The notes under the pieces are model-generated. The model was not told the origin of the DNA and searched no databases. It saw only the letters and a list, made by a program, of their open reading frames with translations. A stretch of DNA of 64,000 nucleotides, from the NCBI RefSeq assembly GCF_014648815.1, contig NZ_BMRV01000024.1:16626-80625 (forward strand), read 5' to 3'. The first letter of the stretch is position 1. Each line of letters begins with the position of its first letter. This stretch comes from Streptomyces flaveolus. Lineage in GTDB: Bacteria; Actinomycetota; Actinomycetes; Streptomycetales; Streptomycetaceae. The translations under genes and the position numbers were made by a program. Positions 38,002 through 45,945 of the stretch are shown here, one piece after another.

Positions 38002-38445
38002 TCACCCGGCCAGGCCGTCACCCGCCCCCGGGGCGTCCCGGTGGGGCCGCACCGTGCCGAGGAAGCGACGCACGTCGATCTCGATGACGACCCGTGCCGG
38101 GTTCGGCCGCGGCTGCCGGTAGCGGGCCGCGTACCGGGTCTCCGCGTCCCGGACCGCGTCGGCGTCGTCCCGTACCGTCGCGACGCCCTCCAGCGTGGAC
38201 CAGCGGCGGCCGTCCACCTGACTCACGGCGACGGCGGCCTTGCCGGCCCGCACGACGTTGCGCACCTTGGCGGTATCCCGGCTCGTGATGACGCGCGCGG
38301 TGCGCGTCGCATGGTCGTACGTCACACCGACCGGCACCAGGTGCGGGCTGCCGTCGGCGCGCGGCGTCGACAGGAAGCACACCCGGCGCTCCTGCCAGAA
38401 CGTGACGAACTCCGCGTCCGCGTCGTCCTGTTGCCCGGTGTCCAT
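38002..38445 (-). CDS. PPOX-class (pyridoxamine phosphate oxidase-like) F420/flavin-binding protein
   Basis: 147-residue split-barrel protein: FWQERRVCFLSTPRADGSPHLVPVGV, YDHATRTARVITSRDTAKVRNV and VDGRRWSTLEGVATV are the hallmarks of the actinobacterial PPOX-class F420-dependent group, ending with RVVIEIDVRRFLG. Small dimer expected, acting as reductase or cofactor-binding protein on unknown substrates. ATG at 38445 follows GAGGAGACGTC. Converges on the MMPL gene with 17 bp between. Confidence 0.84.
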   Translation of the reverse strand: MDTGQQDDADAEFVTFWQERRVCFLSTPRADGSPHLVPVGVTYDHATRTARVITSRDTAKVRNVVRAGKAAVAVSQVDGRRWSTLEGVATVRDDADAVRDAETRYAARYRQPRPNPARVVIEIDVRRFLGTVRPHRDAPGAGDGLAG

Positions 38446-38655
38446 GACGTCTCCTCGGTACGGCGGCCGCGTCGGCCGTCGGTGATCACCCGTTCGCCTC
38501 CTCACCCTACGACGCGCACGTGGACGTGAGGGCCCGTCACCCGGGTGACGGAAAACGGCGGCGGGATCCCGCCAGTCGGTGACACGGACCCGCCGGAGGG
38601 GGAAACCGTGTCCGGAAGGTCCGCGCGCACCCGCCGACGGGACGGAGAACAGGCG

Positions 38656-39222
38656 ATGGCCACCACGACAGGCGAGACCCGACCGGCCACGACGGCGCCG
38701 GACAGCATCCGGCTGCCCGGCATCCTCCTCGGGGTGGGCCTCGGCGGCTTCGTCGACGGCATCCTGCTCCACCAGCTCCTGCAGTGGCACCACATGCTCA
38801 CCAGCACCGACCACGACCGCATCGGAGTGAAGTACTACGACCCGGACACCGTCTCCGGTCTGGAGATGAACACCGTGTGGGACGGCGTCTTCCACACCGT
38901 GTGCTGGCTCTCCGTGCTGCTCGGCCTGGCCCTGCTGTACTCACGGGTCACCCACAACCGGCGGGCGGTGTGGGCCTCGCGGGTGCTGTGGGGCTGGATC
39001 CTGGCGGGCTGGGGTCTGTTCAACCTGGTCGAAGGACTCCTGGACCACCAGATTCTGGGCATTCATCACGTCCACGGCGGCCCCCACCAGGCCTGGTGGG
39101 ACGCGGGGTTCCTGGTCCTGGGCGCGCTGCTCCTGCTCGCCGGCCACCTGCTCCGGCGCGGGAGCCGGCCCGTCGATCCCAGCGCTCCCCGAGGCGCCGG
39201 GCGGGCTGGGGGCCGTGCCTGA
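38656..39222 (+). CDS. DUF2243 family membrane protein
   Basis: 188-residue protein with four transmembrane helices (LPGILLGVGLGGFVDGIL, VCWLSVLLGLALLYS, LWGWILAGWGLFNLVEGL, AGFLVLGALLLLAGHLL). The family hallmark is the His-rich FVDGILLHQLLQWHHML and LLDHQILGIHHVH, which could bind copper or haem. ATG at 38656 follows GGAG. Its TGA shares one base with the ATG of the CtaG-like gene (TGATG at 39220-39224), so the two are translationally coupled and probably work together at the membrane. Confidence 0.86.
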   Translation: MATTTGETRPATTAPDSIRLPGILLGVGLGGFVDGILLHQLLQWHHMLTSTDHDRIGVKYYDPDTVSGLEMNTVWDGVFHTVCWLSVLLGLALLYSRVTHNRRAVWASRVLWGWILAGWGLFNLVEGLLDHQILGIHHVHGGPHQAWWDAGFLVLGALLLLAGHLLRRGSRPVDPSAPRGAGRAGGRA

Positions 39223-40094
39223 TGGGCCCGACGGGCGACGCGCACTCCCCGCACCACCACGGTCCGGGCGGTGACGCCGTGCCGGGCGCCGCGACGACCC
39301 TGTTCGTCCCGCTGCTCCTGCTGGCCCTCCTGGCCGTGACCGCGGCCTACCTGCTCGCCGTACGCCGGGCCCGGCGCCGCAACCCCGCGCAGGGCTGGAG
39401 CGGCCCGCGGTCGGCGTCGTTCCTCGGCGGGACGGCGGTGCTCGCCGTCGCCCTGCTGCCGCCGCTGGGGCCCGCCGCGCACACCGACTTCCGGGGACAC
39501 ATGGCCCAGCACATGCTCATCGGCATGTACGCGCCCCTGCTCCTGGTCCTCGCCGCACCGGTCACCCTGCTGCTGCGCACCCTGCCGCCGGCGCACGCCC
39601 GCCGGGTGACCGGGCTCCTGCACAGCCGTCCCGCCCGCTTCGTCACCCACCCCGCCACGGCGCTCGCCCTGAGCACCGGCACTCTGGCCCTGCTGTACTT
39701 CACCCCGCTCTACAACGCGGCCATGGGCCACCCGGCGGGACACTGGCTGATGAACGCCCACTTCCTGGCGTCCGGATGCCTCTTCGCCCACGCCGTGGCG
39801 GGCCCCGACCCGGCACCCGCGCGGCCCGGCGTACCGGCCCGGCTCGTGTACCTCGGCGTAGCGATCGCCGCCCACGCCCTGATCGCCCAGGCCATGTACG
39901 GCGGGTTCTTCGTCGACATCCACGCGCCCGTCGGCCAGGTCCGGCAGGGAGCGGAGATCATGTACTACGGCGGGGACATCGCCGAACTGCTGCTCGCCAC
40001 CGCCCTGGTGTCCACCTGGCGGCCCGAGCGGCGCGGGGCGCGACCGCGAGCCCTGCCGGCGGTCCCGGGGTCAGGCGGCCTTCCGGTCCGCTGA
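39222..40094 (+). CDS. Cytochrome c oxidase assembly protein, CtaG/caa3 type
   Basis: 290-residue polytopic protein with about seven transmembrane helices. HMAQHMLIGMYAPLLLVLAAPVTLLLR (residues about 97-123) and LMNAHFLASGCLFAHAV are the conserved His-containing helices of the caa3_CtaG family, needed for copper insertion or maturation of cytochrome oxidase in relatives. The His-rich N-terminus (HSPHHHGPGG) could capture copper. Coupled to the DUF2243 gene. Function inferred from family only. Confidence 0.84.
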   Translation: MGPTGDAHSPHHHGPGGDAVPGAATTLFVPLLLLALLAVTAAYLLAVRRARRRNPAQGWSGPRSASFLGGTAVLAVALLPPLGPAAHTDFRGHMAQHMLIGMYAPLLLVLAAPVTLLLRTLPPAHARRVTGLLHSRPARFVTHPATALALSTGTLALLYFTPLYNAAMGHPAGHWLMNAHFLASGCLFAHAVAGPDPAPARPGVPARLVYLGVAIAAHALIAQAMYGGFFVDIHAPVGQVRQGAEIMYYGGDIAELLLATALVSTWRPERRGARPRALPAVPGSGGLPVR

Positions 40095-40292
40095 GGCCGG
40101 AGACCGCCCGGCCGGCGCCCGGCGCCGGCCCGTTCCCGCGCCGGTCCTGCCGCCGGGAACGAGCCGCAGGTGCCGTCGGCGCCGGGCGTGCCGGGCCGGT
40201 TCCGTGTCACGGAAGATCCTGTCCTCCAGCCACGTCATGGTGAACAGCAGCAGCCCGAGTCCGGGCAGCAGCAGGACGGCAACGATAACCAC
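40071..40292 (-). CDS. Small single-pass membrane protein
   Basis: 73-residue protein. One N-terminal transmembrane helix (VIVAVLLLPGLGLLLFTMT) is followed by WLEDRIFRD and an Arg/His-rich basic cytoplasmic tail. GTG at 40292 has GGGGAG 7 nt upstream. It overlaps the 3' end of the CtaG-like gene by 24 bp on the opposite strand. The helix-plus-WLEDR pattern looks like a genuine Streptomyces small membrane protein, but I cannot name a family. It may serve in the same membrane complex. Confidence 0.5.
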   Translation of the reverse strand: MVIVAVLLLPGLGLLLFTMTWLEDRIFRDTEPARHARRRRHLRLVPGGRTGAGTGRRRAPAGRSPASADRKAA

Positions 40293-40518
40293 GTCGCAGC
40301 TCCCCCTCCGCTGTGAGCGTCTCCCTTCCGCATGCCCGGGGCGGTGCCGGTGATGGGCCCGCGCTCCGTGAAGATGACGCGACCGTCGGACATACGGCGC
40401 AAAGACGGCCAACCGCTCGAGTGGGTCAGGACGTGCCCCCGTGTCATGTTCGAGCCGGCCGTGGGTAGGCGGGGCCGACGGCAGGGACGCAGCGCCGAGG
40501 AACGGAGCACTTGAGGCG

Positions 40519-41517
40519 ATGACGCACGCAACCGCACCCACCGGTACGGCCATCGGACCACAGGCGGCGGCCTCCTGGTCGGACTGGGTGGGCGACCACA
40601 CCGCCGCGCTGGTCGGAGTGCCGCTGCGGATCGCGCTCATCGTCGTGGTCCTGCTGGTGGTGCGCGTGGTGGCGAAACGAGCCATCACACGAGTCGTGCA
40701 GCGCGTACTGGAACCGTCGGCGGGCGAGCACGAACGGAGCCGGTCGCGCTGGTCGGGCCGGGGCCCGGCCGTACTGCACCGCGACCGGTCCCGGGCGAGG
40801 CAGCGGCGCGAGCAGCGGGCCCGCACCATCGGCTCGGTGCTCAGCAGCGCCGTGACCATCGTGCTGTTCATGGTCGGCGTCGCCATGGTGCTCGACCAGG
40901 TGGGCATCGCGCTCGGCCCGCTGCTGGCCAGCGCCGGAGTGGTCGGCCTGGCGATCGGTTTCGGCGCGCAGAGCCTGGTCGCCGACTACCTGTCCGGCCT
41001 GCTGATCATGATCGAGGACCAGTACGGCGTCGGCGACTCGGTGGACCTCGGGGAAGCCGTCGGCGAGGTGGAGCAGGTCGGCCTGCGCCTGACCCACGTG
41101 CGCGACCTCAACGGCGGTCTGTGGCACATCCGCAACGGCGAGATCCTGCGGGTCCGCAACGACAGCCAGGAATGGGCCCGCGCCGTCCTGGACGTCGCCG
41201 TGACCTACGACGCGAACCTCGACACGGTCTACCGCGTCCTCGAGGACGCCGGCCGCACGCTTCGCGAGGACCCGGACTTCGCGGACCTGCTGCTGGAGGA
41301 CGTCTCGGTGTGGGGTGTGCAGTCCCTCGACCCGGACGGGGTCGTGGTGCGTGTCGCGGTCAGGACCGTGCCGCTCCAGCAGTGGGGCGTCACCCGCGAA
41401 CTGCGCCGCCGCGTCAAGGACGCGCTGGACGAGGCGGGCATCGACATCCCCTTCGCGCGCAACGTGTGGGTGCGCGGCGGCGACTCCTCGGAGTCCGGTT
41501 CCGCCGCCCTGCGCTGA
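40519..41517 (+). CDS. Mechanosensitive ion channel protein (MscS family)
   Basis: 332-residue MscS-type channel. TM helix at about 32-52 (LVGVPLRIALIVVVLLVVRVV), a basic cytoplasmic linker rich in Arg (about 70-105), a second TM (about 110-130), then the pore helix LASAGVVGLAIGFGAQSLVADYLSGLLIM (about 138-166) and the beta domain EDQYGVGDSVDLGEAVGEVEQVGLR. C-terminal alpha/beta portal domain is complete. It releases solutes on hypo-osmotic shock. ATG at 40519. The 226 bp upstream, shared with the small membrane protein gene, must hold its promoter. Confidence 0.87.
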   Translation: MTHATAPTGTAIGPQAAASWSDWVGDHTAALVGVPLRIALIVVVLLVVRVVAKRAITRVVQRVLEPSAGEHERSRSRWSGRGPAVLHRDRSRARQRREQRARTIGSVLSSAVTIVLFMVGVAMVLDQVGIALGPLLASAGVVGLAIGFGAQSLVADYLSGLLIMIEDQYGVGDSVDLGEAVGEVEQVGLRLTHVRDLNGGLWHIRNGEILRVRNDSQEWARAVLDVAVTYDANLDTVYRVLEDAGRTLREDPDFADLLLEDVSVWGVQSLDPDGVVVRVAVRTVPLQQWGVTRELRRRVKDALDEAGIDIPFARNVWVRGGDSSESGSAALR

Positions 41518-41669
41518 CGCGCGGGGCCGGGGGAGGGGCGGCTCGCTTGCCGTTCCGGCAAAGTCGTTCGCCGTAGCGGCGGGGGTGGGTGCAGCCTGGC
41601 GCAGGACGGGCCACGCACCTCGCGGGCCCGGCCGAGCAGACGACCGTGTCCGTTCCTCAGGAGGCACGC

Positions 41670-42305
41670 ATGACCGACACGCCCGCACCCGCCCCGGCCG
41701 CCGACTTCTGGGAGGCCCGCTACCGCGACACCGACCGGGTCTGGAGCGGCCGCCCGAACGAACTGCTGGTCCGGGAGGCCGGCGACCTCGCCCCCGGTAC
41801 CGCGCTCGACCTGGGATGCGGCGAGGGAGCGGACGCCGTGTGGCTGGCCGGGCGCGGCTGGCGCGTCACCGGCGTGGACATCTCCGCCACGGCACTCGAA
41901 CGCGCCGCCGTGCACGCCGCCGACGCCGGGGTCGGCGACCGCGTCGCCTGGGAACGCCACGAGCTGGGACACTCGTTCCCCGAGGGCTCCTTCGACCTGG
42001 TGAGCGCCCACTACCTGCAGTCGCCGGTGGCCCTCGACCAGCGGGCGGTCCTCAGGAGCGCGGCGAACGCCGTCGCGGACGGCGGCACCCTGCTGGTCGT
42101 CATGCACGCCGGCTGGCCCTCGTGGCAGACCGAACCGCCCTTCGACGCCGTCTTCCCCACCCCGGACGGTGTCCTCGACGAGCTCGCCCTGCCGGCCGGT
42201 GAGTGGACCGTCCGGACCAAGGAGACCGTCCGCCGGCCGAGCACCTCACCCGAGGGCACCGAGGGCCACCGTGACGACCACGTATGGCGGCTGCGGCGCG
42301 GGTGA
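41670..42305 (+). CDS. Class I SAM-dependent methyltransferase
   Basis: 211-residue methyltransferase. N-terminal FWEARYRDTDRVWSGRPNELL, SAM motif I LDLGCGEGADAVWLAGRG (about 47-64), motif II VTGVDIS, and FDLVSAHYLQSPV as post-motif. This set resembles the thiopurine/tellurite-type small methyltransferases that detoxify small molecules, but the acceptor is unknown. ATG at 41670 follows AGGAGG. Stand-alone gene. Confidence 0.85.
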   Translation: MTDTPAPAPAADFWEARYRDTDRVWSGRPNELLVREAGDLAPGTALDLGCGEGADAVWLAGRGWRVTGVDISATALERAAVHAADAGVGDRVAWERHELGHSFPEGSFDLVSAHYLQSPVALDQRAVLRSAANAVADGGTLLVVMHAGWPSWQTEPPFDAVFPTPDGVLDELALPAGEWTVRTKETVRRPSTSPEGTEGHRDDHVWRLRRG

Positions 42306-42413
42306 GGGGCGAAAGCGCCCGGTGAGCACTGCCGGCGGCCGGACCGGGTACCCGTTCGGCGGCGCCGGGCGTGTGCGGCCGGCGCGGTGGCACCGAGCAG
42401 CGAGGGAGCGGCC

Positions 42414-44138
42414 ATGGGCGGGAAGCGGCCGTCGAGCACGGAAGAGGCCGAAGAGGGCGAAGGGGGCGCCGAGCGACTGCGCCGCTGTGCCGCCGAGGTG
42501 TACGGCTGGGACAGCCTCCTGCCCGAGCAGCTCCGCGCCATGGAGGCGGTCCTGGCCGGCCGGGACACCCTCGTCGTCATGCCCACCGGCTCCGGCAAGT
42601 CCGCCGTCTACCAGGTCCCCGGCGTGCTGCTGTCCGGCCCCGTCGTGATCGTCTCGCCGCTGCTCGCCCTCCAGCGGGACCAGATCGCCGGCCTGCCCGA
42701 CGGCGCCCGCGCCCCGGGCGCGGTGGCGGTCAACTCCGACCTCACCGCCTCCCGCGCCGAGGCCGCCTGGGACGCGGTGCGGCGCGGCGAGGCCCGGTTC
42801 CTGTACCTCTCGCCGGAACAGCTGGCCAAGGACGAGGTCGTGGAGCGGCTGGCCGGGACCGGCCCCGCGCTCTTCGTGGTCGACGAGGCCCAGTGCGTCG
42901 CCTCCTGGGGCCACGACTTCCGGCCCGACTACCTCCGCCTGGAGCAGGCGGTACGGCGGGTGGGCCGGCCCCCGGTGCTCGCCCTCACCGCGACGGCGGC
43001 CCCGCCCGTGCGCCGGGAGATCGTCGAACGGCTCGGCATGGACCGGCCCCGGGTGACGGTGACGAGCTTCGACCGGCCGAACATCCGGCTGGAGGTCCGC
43101 CGGTTCCTCGACGAGGACGAGCGGCGCAGGGCGGTCGTCGAACGGGCCGCCGCCGAGCCGAAGCCGGGCATCGTCTACGCGGCGACCCGCAAGGACACCG
43201 AGCACTACGCCGCCGAACTGGCCCGGCTCGGACTGGCCGCCGAGGCCTACCACGCCGGACTGCGCAAGAGCGAACGCGCCCGCATCCACGACGCCTTCCT
43301 CTCCGGCGACGCCGACGTCGTGGTGGCGACCTCCGCCTTCGGCATGGGCATCGACAAGGAGGACGTACGGTTCGTGCTGCACGCCTCGCTGCCGGGCTCA
43401 CCGGACGCCTACTACCAGGAGATCGGCCGCTGCGGCCGGGACGGCGAGCCCGCCCTCGCCGTACTCCACTACCGGCCCGAGGACACCGGCATGCAGACCT
43501 GGTTCGCCGCCCGCGCCCCCGGCCGCGGCGCGCTGTCCGACGTCGCCGACGCCGTCCACGAGCACCGGAGCGATCCCGCCGGCCTCGACCGGCTGCGCCG
43601 GGACACCGGGATGTCGCGCAACCGCGTCACCGCGGCGGTCAACCTGCTGGAGGAGGCCGGCGCCGTCGCCACCGGCGAAGACGGCGAGGTACGCCCCGAG
43701 CCCGGCACCCCGCCCGGCGCGGCGGCTGACCTGGCCGAGGACGCGGCCGAGGCACACCGGCGGACCGACCGCACCCGCGTCGACATGGCCCGCGCCTACG
43801 CCGAGACCACGGGCTGCCGACGGCGGTTCCTGCTCGGCTACTTCGGCGAGGAGTACGAGCCCCCGTGCGGCGCCTGCGACGTGTGCGACGCGCCGGAGAC
43901 CGAGGCGCCGGAGACCGAAGCCGGGCCGGCACCGGCCGCCCACCCCGAGGTGGCCGCCTATCCGGTCGGCGCGCAGGTACGGCACGGTGAGTGGGGCGAG
44001 GGCACGGTACTGAGCGAGGACGGCGACCGCATCACCGTCCTGTTCGACCGGGCCGGCTACCGCACGCTGTCCCTGGAGGCCCTGGCCGACCGCGACGACC
44101 TGCTCACCGTGCTCCCGGGGGAGGACGACGAGGCGTGA
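42414..44138 (+). CDS. RecQ-family ATP-dependent DNA helicase
   Basis: 574-residue SF2 helicase. Walker A MPTGSGKS at 56-63, DEAQ box (VVDEAQCVASWGHDFRPDY) near 157, LTATAAP motif III, HAGLRKSERARIHDAFLSG, GMGIDKEDVR and QEIGRCGRDG. The RecQ zinc module (CRRRFLLGYFGEEYEPPCGACDVC, positions about 465-488, abbreviated here by its Cys) is present. No HRDC domain. Instead the C-terminus carries a Tudor-like QVRHGEWGEGTVL segment similar to that of UvrD-type helicases. It should unwind 3'-5' during recombination repair. ATG at 42414 follows GAGGGAG. Confidence 0.86.
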   Translation: MGGKRPSSTEEAEEGEGGAERLRRCAAEVYGWDSLLPEQLRAMEAVLAGRDTLVVMPTGSGKSAVYQVPGVLLSGPVVIVSPLLALQRDQIAGLPDGARAPGAVAVNSDLTASRAEAAWDAVRRGEARFLYLSPEQLAKDEVVERLAGTGPALFVVDEAQCVASWGHDFRPDYLRLEQAVRRVGRPPVLALTATAAPPVRREIVERLGMDRPRVTVTSFDRPNIRLEVRRFLDEDERRRAVVERAAAEPKPGIVYAATRKDTEHYAAELARLGLAAEAYHAGLRKSERARIHDAFLSGDADVVVATSAFGMGIDKEDVRFVLHASLPGSPDAYYQEIGRCGRDGEPALAVLHYRPEDTGMQTWFAARAPGRGALSDVADAVHEHRSDPAGLDRLRRDTGMSRNRVTAAVNLLEEAGAVATGEDGEVRPEPGTPPGAAADLAEDAAEAHRRTDRTRVDMARAYAETTGCRRRFLLGYFGEEYEPPCGACDVCDAPETEAPETEAGPAPAAHPEVAAYPVGAQVRHGEWGEGTVLSEDGDRITVLFDRAGYRTLSLEALADRDDLLTVLPGEDDEA

Positions 44139-44216
44139 GCCTGCCCTCCGCGCCCCGGCGGGCCGTCGTTCGCCCCTCCGCACCCAGGGGAACCCGCACG
44201 TCGAAAGCCGACCTGA

Positions 44217-44474
44217 GGTGCGGAGACGACCGGCGACAAGAACCACGAGAACCGCCGAGACGACCGGTACTCCCGGGCGCGCAGTGACGAACCGGGGGCG
44301 CACTCGGGAGCCGAGAGCCAGGCCCGCGAACGCACGGTGCCGGGCACGGCGACCGCCGACGAGGGCTACCGGCCCCAGCGGGGAACGTCCGCCGGCGAGC
44401 CGCTGAAGGGCGTCGAGACGAAGGACGCGGACCGTACGGACGGCTCGCGCGACGAGGGGTCCGAAGGAGCCTGA
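44217..44474 (+). other. Start-less open frame, acidic low-complexity protein remnant?
   Basis: An 85-codon frame just after a stop (TGA at 44214-44216) reads a hydrophilic Asp/Glu/Arg/Gly-rich polypeptide ending ETKDADRTDGSRDEGSEGA. Codon third positions look coding-like, but there is no ATG, GTG or TTG with an RBS before mid-frame (an in-frame GTG comes late). It may be the tail of a decayed gene or a small disordered protein with an internal GTG start. Unrecognised. Confidence 0.25.
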
Positions 44475-44499
44475 ACGACGCGTCCGGCCGGGCGGCGGA

Positions 44500-44789
44500 T
44501 CACCCCTGCGCCGCCTCCGCCGCGCGGTGCCGCGCCCAGGCCGCCTCCCGCAGGTCCGGGCGCAGCAGCACGTCGGCTCGCCATGCACCCGCGTGCTCAC
44601 GTAGGCCTCCGGCAGCCGCCTGCCGACCACGCCCAGGACGTTGAACAGTTCCACGAGGGCCGCGAGGGCGTCTATGCCCTCGGTCGGATTGCCCGTCGGA
44701 CGGGCGGCCCGCCCGTGGAAGGCCACCCGGTGCTGCACCTGCGCGGACAGCGGCGCCCGCCGCCAGTCGTACACCCCCGGATGCGGCAT
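44500..44789 (-). pseudogene. Frameshifted remnant of an unrecognised gene
   Basis: On the minus strand an ATG at 44789 opens a frame with a coding-like run (APLSAQVQHRVAFHGRAARP, ALAALVELFNVLGVVGRRL, PEAYVSTRVHGE). At about 44576 the sense moves to the next frame (ADVLLRPDLREAAWARHRAA) and stops at 44500. Restoring one G in GAGCC would rejoin the two parts. No RBS precedes the ATG, so the 5' part is probably also lost. I cannot name the protein. Confidence 0.4.
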
Positions 44790-44794
44790 CCCGG

Positions 44795-44956
44795 GTGTGC
44801 CGCGCTGTCATCGCGGACGAGGTCCTCGACCACCGGCGCAGCGGCGCCGGGCACGGCGTCCTGATTCCGGACGCCGCCGACTCGTCGCTGCGGACGTTGC
44901 GCGTGGGTTCGGACGATGTCCTGACTGTCCGAATTGTTGAAAAAAGTATCTCCTGA
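44795..44956 (+). other. Short coding-like frame (53 codons) before the AT-rich island
   Basis: From GTG 44795 to TGA 44954-44956 the frame has strong G/C third-position bias and a plausible sequence (CRAVIADEVLDHRRSGAG, GVLIPDAADSSLRTL, VGSDDVLTVRIVEKSIS). No clear RBS. It could be the 3' end of a decayed gene or a small protein leading the downstream cluster. Not recognised. Confidence 0.25.
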
Positions 44957-44990
44957 GAATTTTGAGAAGAGAGGAATGCTTTGTGGCTTC
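44930..44990 (+). promoter_or_regulatory. AT-rich island, probable promoter region of the peptide cluster
   Basis: GAATTGTTGAAAAAAGTATCTCC then GAGAATTTTGAGAAGAG is one of the most AT-rich stretches in the window, about 50-110 bp before the peptide gene. TATCTC and TTGTTG/TTGAAA could be promoter parts, but no pair has ideal spacing. Confidence 0.4.
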
Positions 44991-45039
44991 CCGGACACCT
45001 GTGGTGTGAAGGCCTTTGGCTACCAGAGGAGATGGTGAA

Positions 45040-45222
45040 ATGGCCTCCAAGGACAAGGTGCTCGAGGAAGTCACCGAGAACATCGACATCGAAGCAGCAC
45101 TCGACCCCGCAGAGCCCGACGGAGTCTTCCGGGACAGTCGCGAGTGCGCCGGTCTGGCCCTGCAGTCCGGCGGCGGGCACCTGCTGCTCTCGCCCCCGAC
45201 CCCGCGCCCGAAGAAGGGCTGA
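45040..45222 (+). CDS. Candidate RiPP-type precursor peptide (60 aa)
   Basis: Small protein starting MASKDKVLEEVTENIDIEAA. The first half is acidic and helix-prone like a leader. One Cys lies in SRECAGLAL (about residue 36). A GGG at about residues 44-46 precedes a C-terminal tail HLLLSPPTPRPKKG rich in Leu, Pro and Lys, with one Ser and one Thr. The ATG at 45040 has AGAGGAGA about 8 nt upstream, a strong RBS. The TTG at 45016 is unlikely. It is followed after 21 bp by four overlapping genes for unknown proteins and a serine hydrolase, the typical layout of a small RiPP cluster. I cannot match it to a named precursor family, so this is an inference from size, composition and position. Confidence 0.55.
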   Translation: MASKDKVLEEVTENIDIEAALDPAEPDGVFRDSRECAGLALQSGGGHLLLSPPTPRPKKG

Positions 45223-45243
45223 CGGACCGACGGGAGCAGTGAA

Positions 45244-45945
45244 ATGGAGCAGTCGAGCACGTCAGCCCTTCTCCAGGGCACGGTGCTGGACCTCGCTTCG
45301 GACGTGGTCTCCGCTCTTCGGAGCGGAGACCACGCGCGAGCGGGCGGCACCGCGACGACCGACGGCGCGGGCATCGCGCGTGCCGCCATACGTATCTTGG
45401 GCGCCGACACGCTGCTGCCCACCGCACTCCTGGGCGTACCGCCCGACCCGGGCCTGCTCGCCGTCTTCAAGGACGCCGTGACGGCCCATCCGCCGCGGCC
45501 CGACGCCGCCCCCACGGTCGTATGGAGCCACTGGGCCATGGCCCGCGCCCTGCGACGCCTCGAACAGCCCCTGGCCGGACCGCTCGCCGACGACGGCAGC
45601 GCCGAACCCGACGCACGCTGGCTCGACGACGCCGGCTGGCAGCAACTGACCCACCAGCTCGCCGTGCTCGCCCCGCTGGCCCTGCCCGGCGAGGACTGCG
45701 CGGTGACCCGTGCGGCCCGGCGCCGCCCGGTGGACGTCGCCCGCGGCTTCGTGCGGGCGGTGCGCCGCCGTGACTGGCAGCAGGCTGCCGGAGCCGGGCG
45801 CTGGCTCACCCTCCTGGACGGCGTACCGGACACCCTCGGCCTCGAGACGGGCCTCGACTTCGTACGGCTCATGGGCGGCAGCGACCCGCGCGTGGCCCTC
45901 CAACTGGAGGCGGCACGGCTGATGCCGGCCGGAGTCCTCCTGTGA
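45244..45945 (+). CDS. Unrecognised helical protein of the peptide cluster
   Basis: 233-residue soluble protein with no signal peptide or membrane segment. Apparently all-alpha: TSALLQGTVLDLASDVVSAL at the start, WQQLTHQLAVLAPLALPG in the middle and RRDWQQAAGAGRWLTLLDG near 180. The C-terminal ALQLEAARLMPAGVLL is hydrophobic. ATG at 45244 follows GGGAGCAGTGAA, and the stop overlaps the next GTG by 4 nt. No family recognised. Possible roles are leader-peptide recognition or a scaffold for the DUF6895-like proteins (speculative). Confidence 0.7.
   Translation: MEQSSTSALLQGTVLDLASDVVSALRSGDHARAGGTATTDGAGIARAAIRILGADTLLPTALLGVPPDPGLLAVFKDAVTAHPPRPDAAPTVVWSHWAMARALRRLEQPLAGPLADDGSAEPDARWLDDAGWQQLTHQLAVLAPLALPGEDCAVTRAARRRPVDVARGFVRAVRRRDWQQAAGAGRWLTLLDGVPDTLGLETGLDFVRLMGGSDPRVALQLEAARLMPAGVLL

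Noticed and set aside
35867..38005. About 700-codon frame antisense to the MMPL exporter
   Set aside because: Composition is Gly/Gln/Asp/His-rich without structure; the plus strand has the MMPL motifs.
40440..40470. Possible stress-sigma (SigB-like) promoter before mscS
   Set aside because: GGGTAG is present but no GTT element lies at the required distance.
45016..45039. TTG start eight codons upstream for the precursor-like peptide
   Set aside because: The RBS AGAGGAGA lies inside that extension and is correctly spaced for the ATG at 45040.
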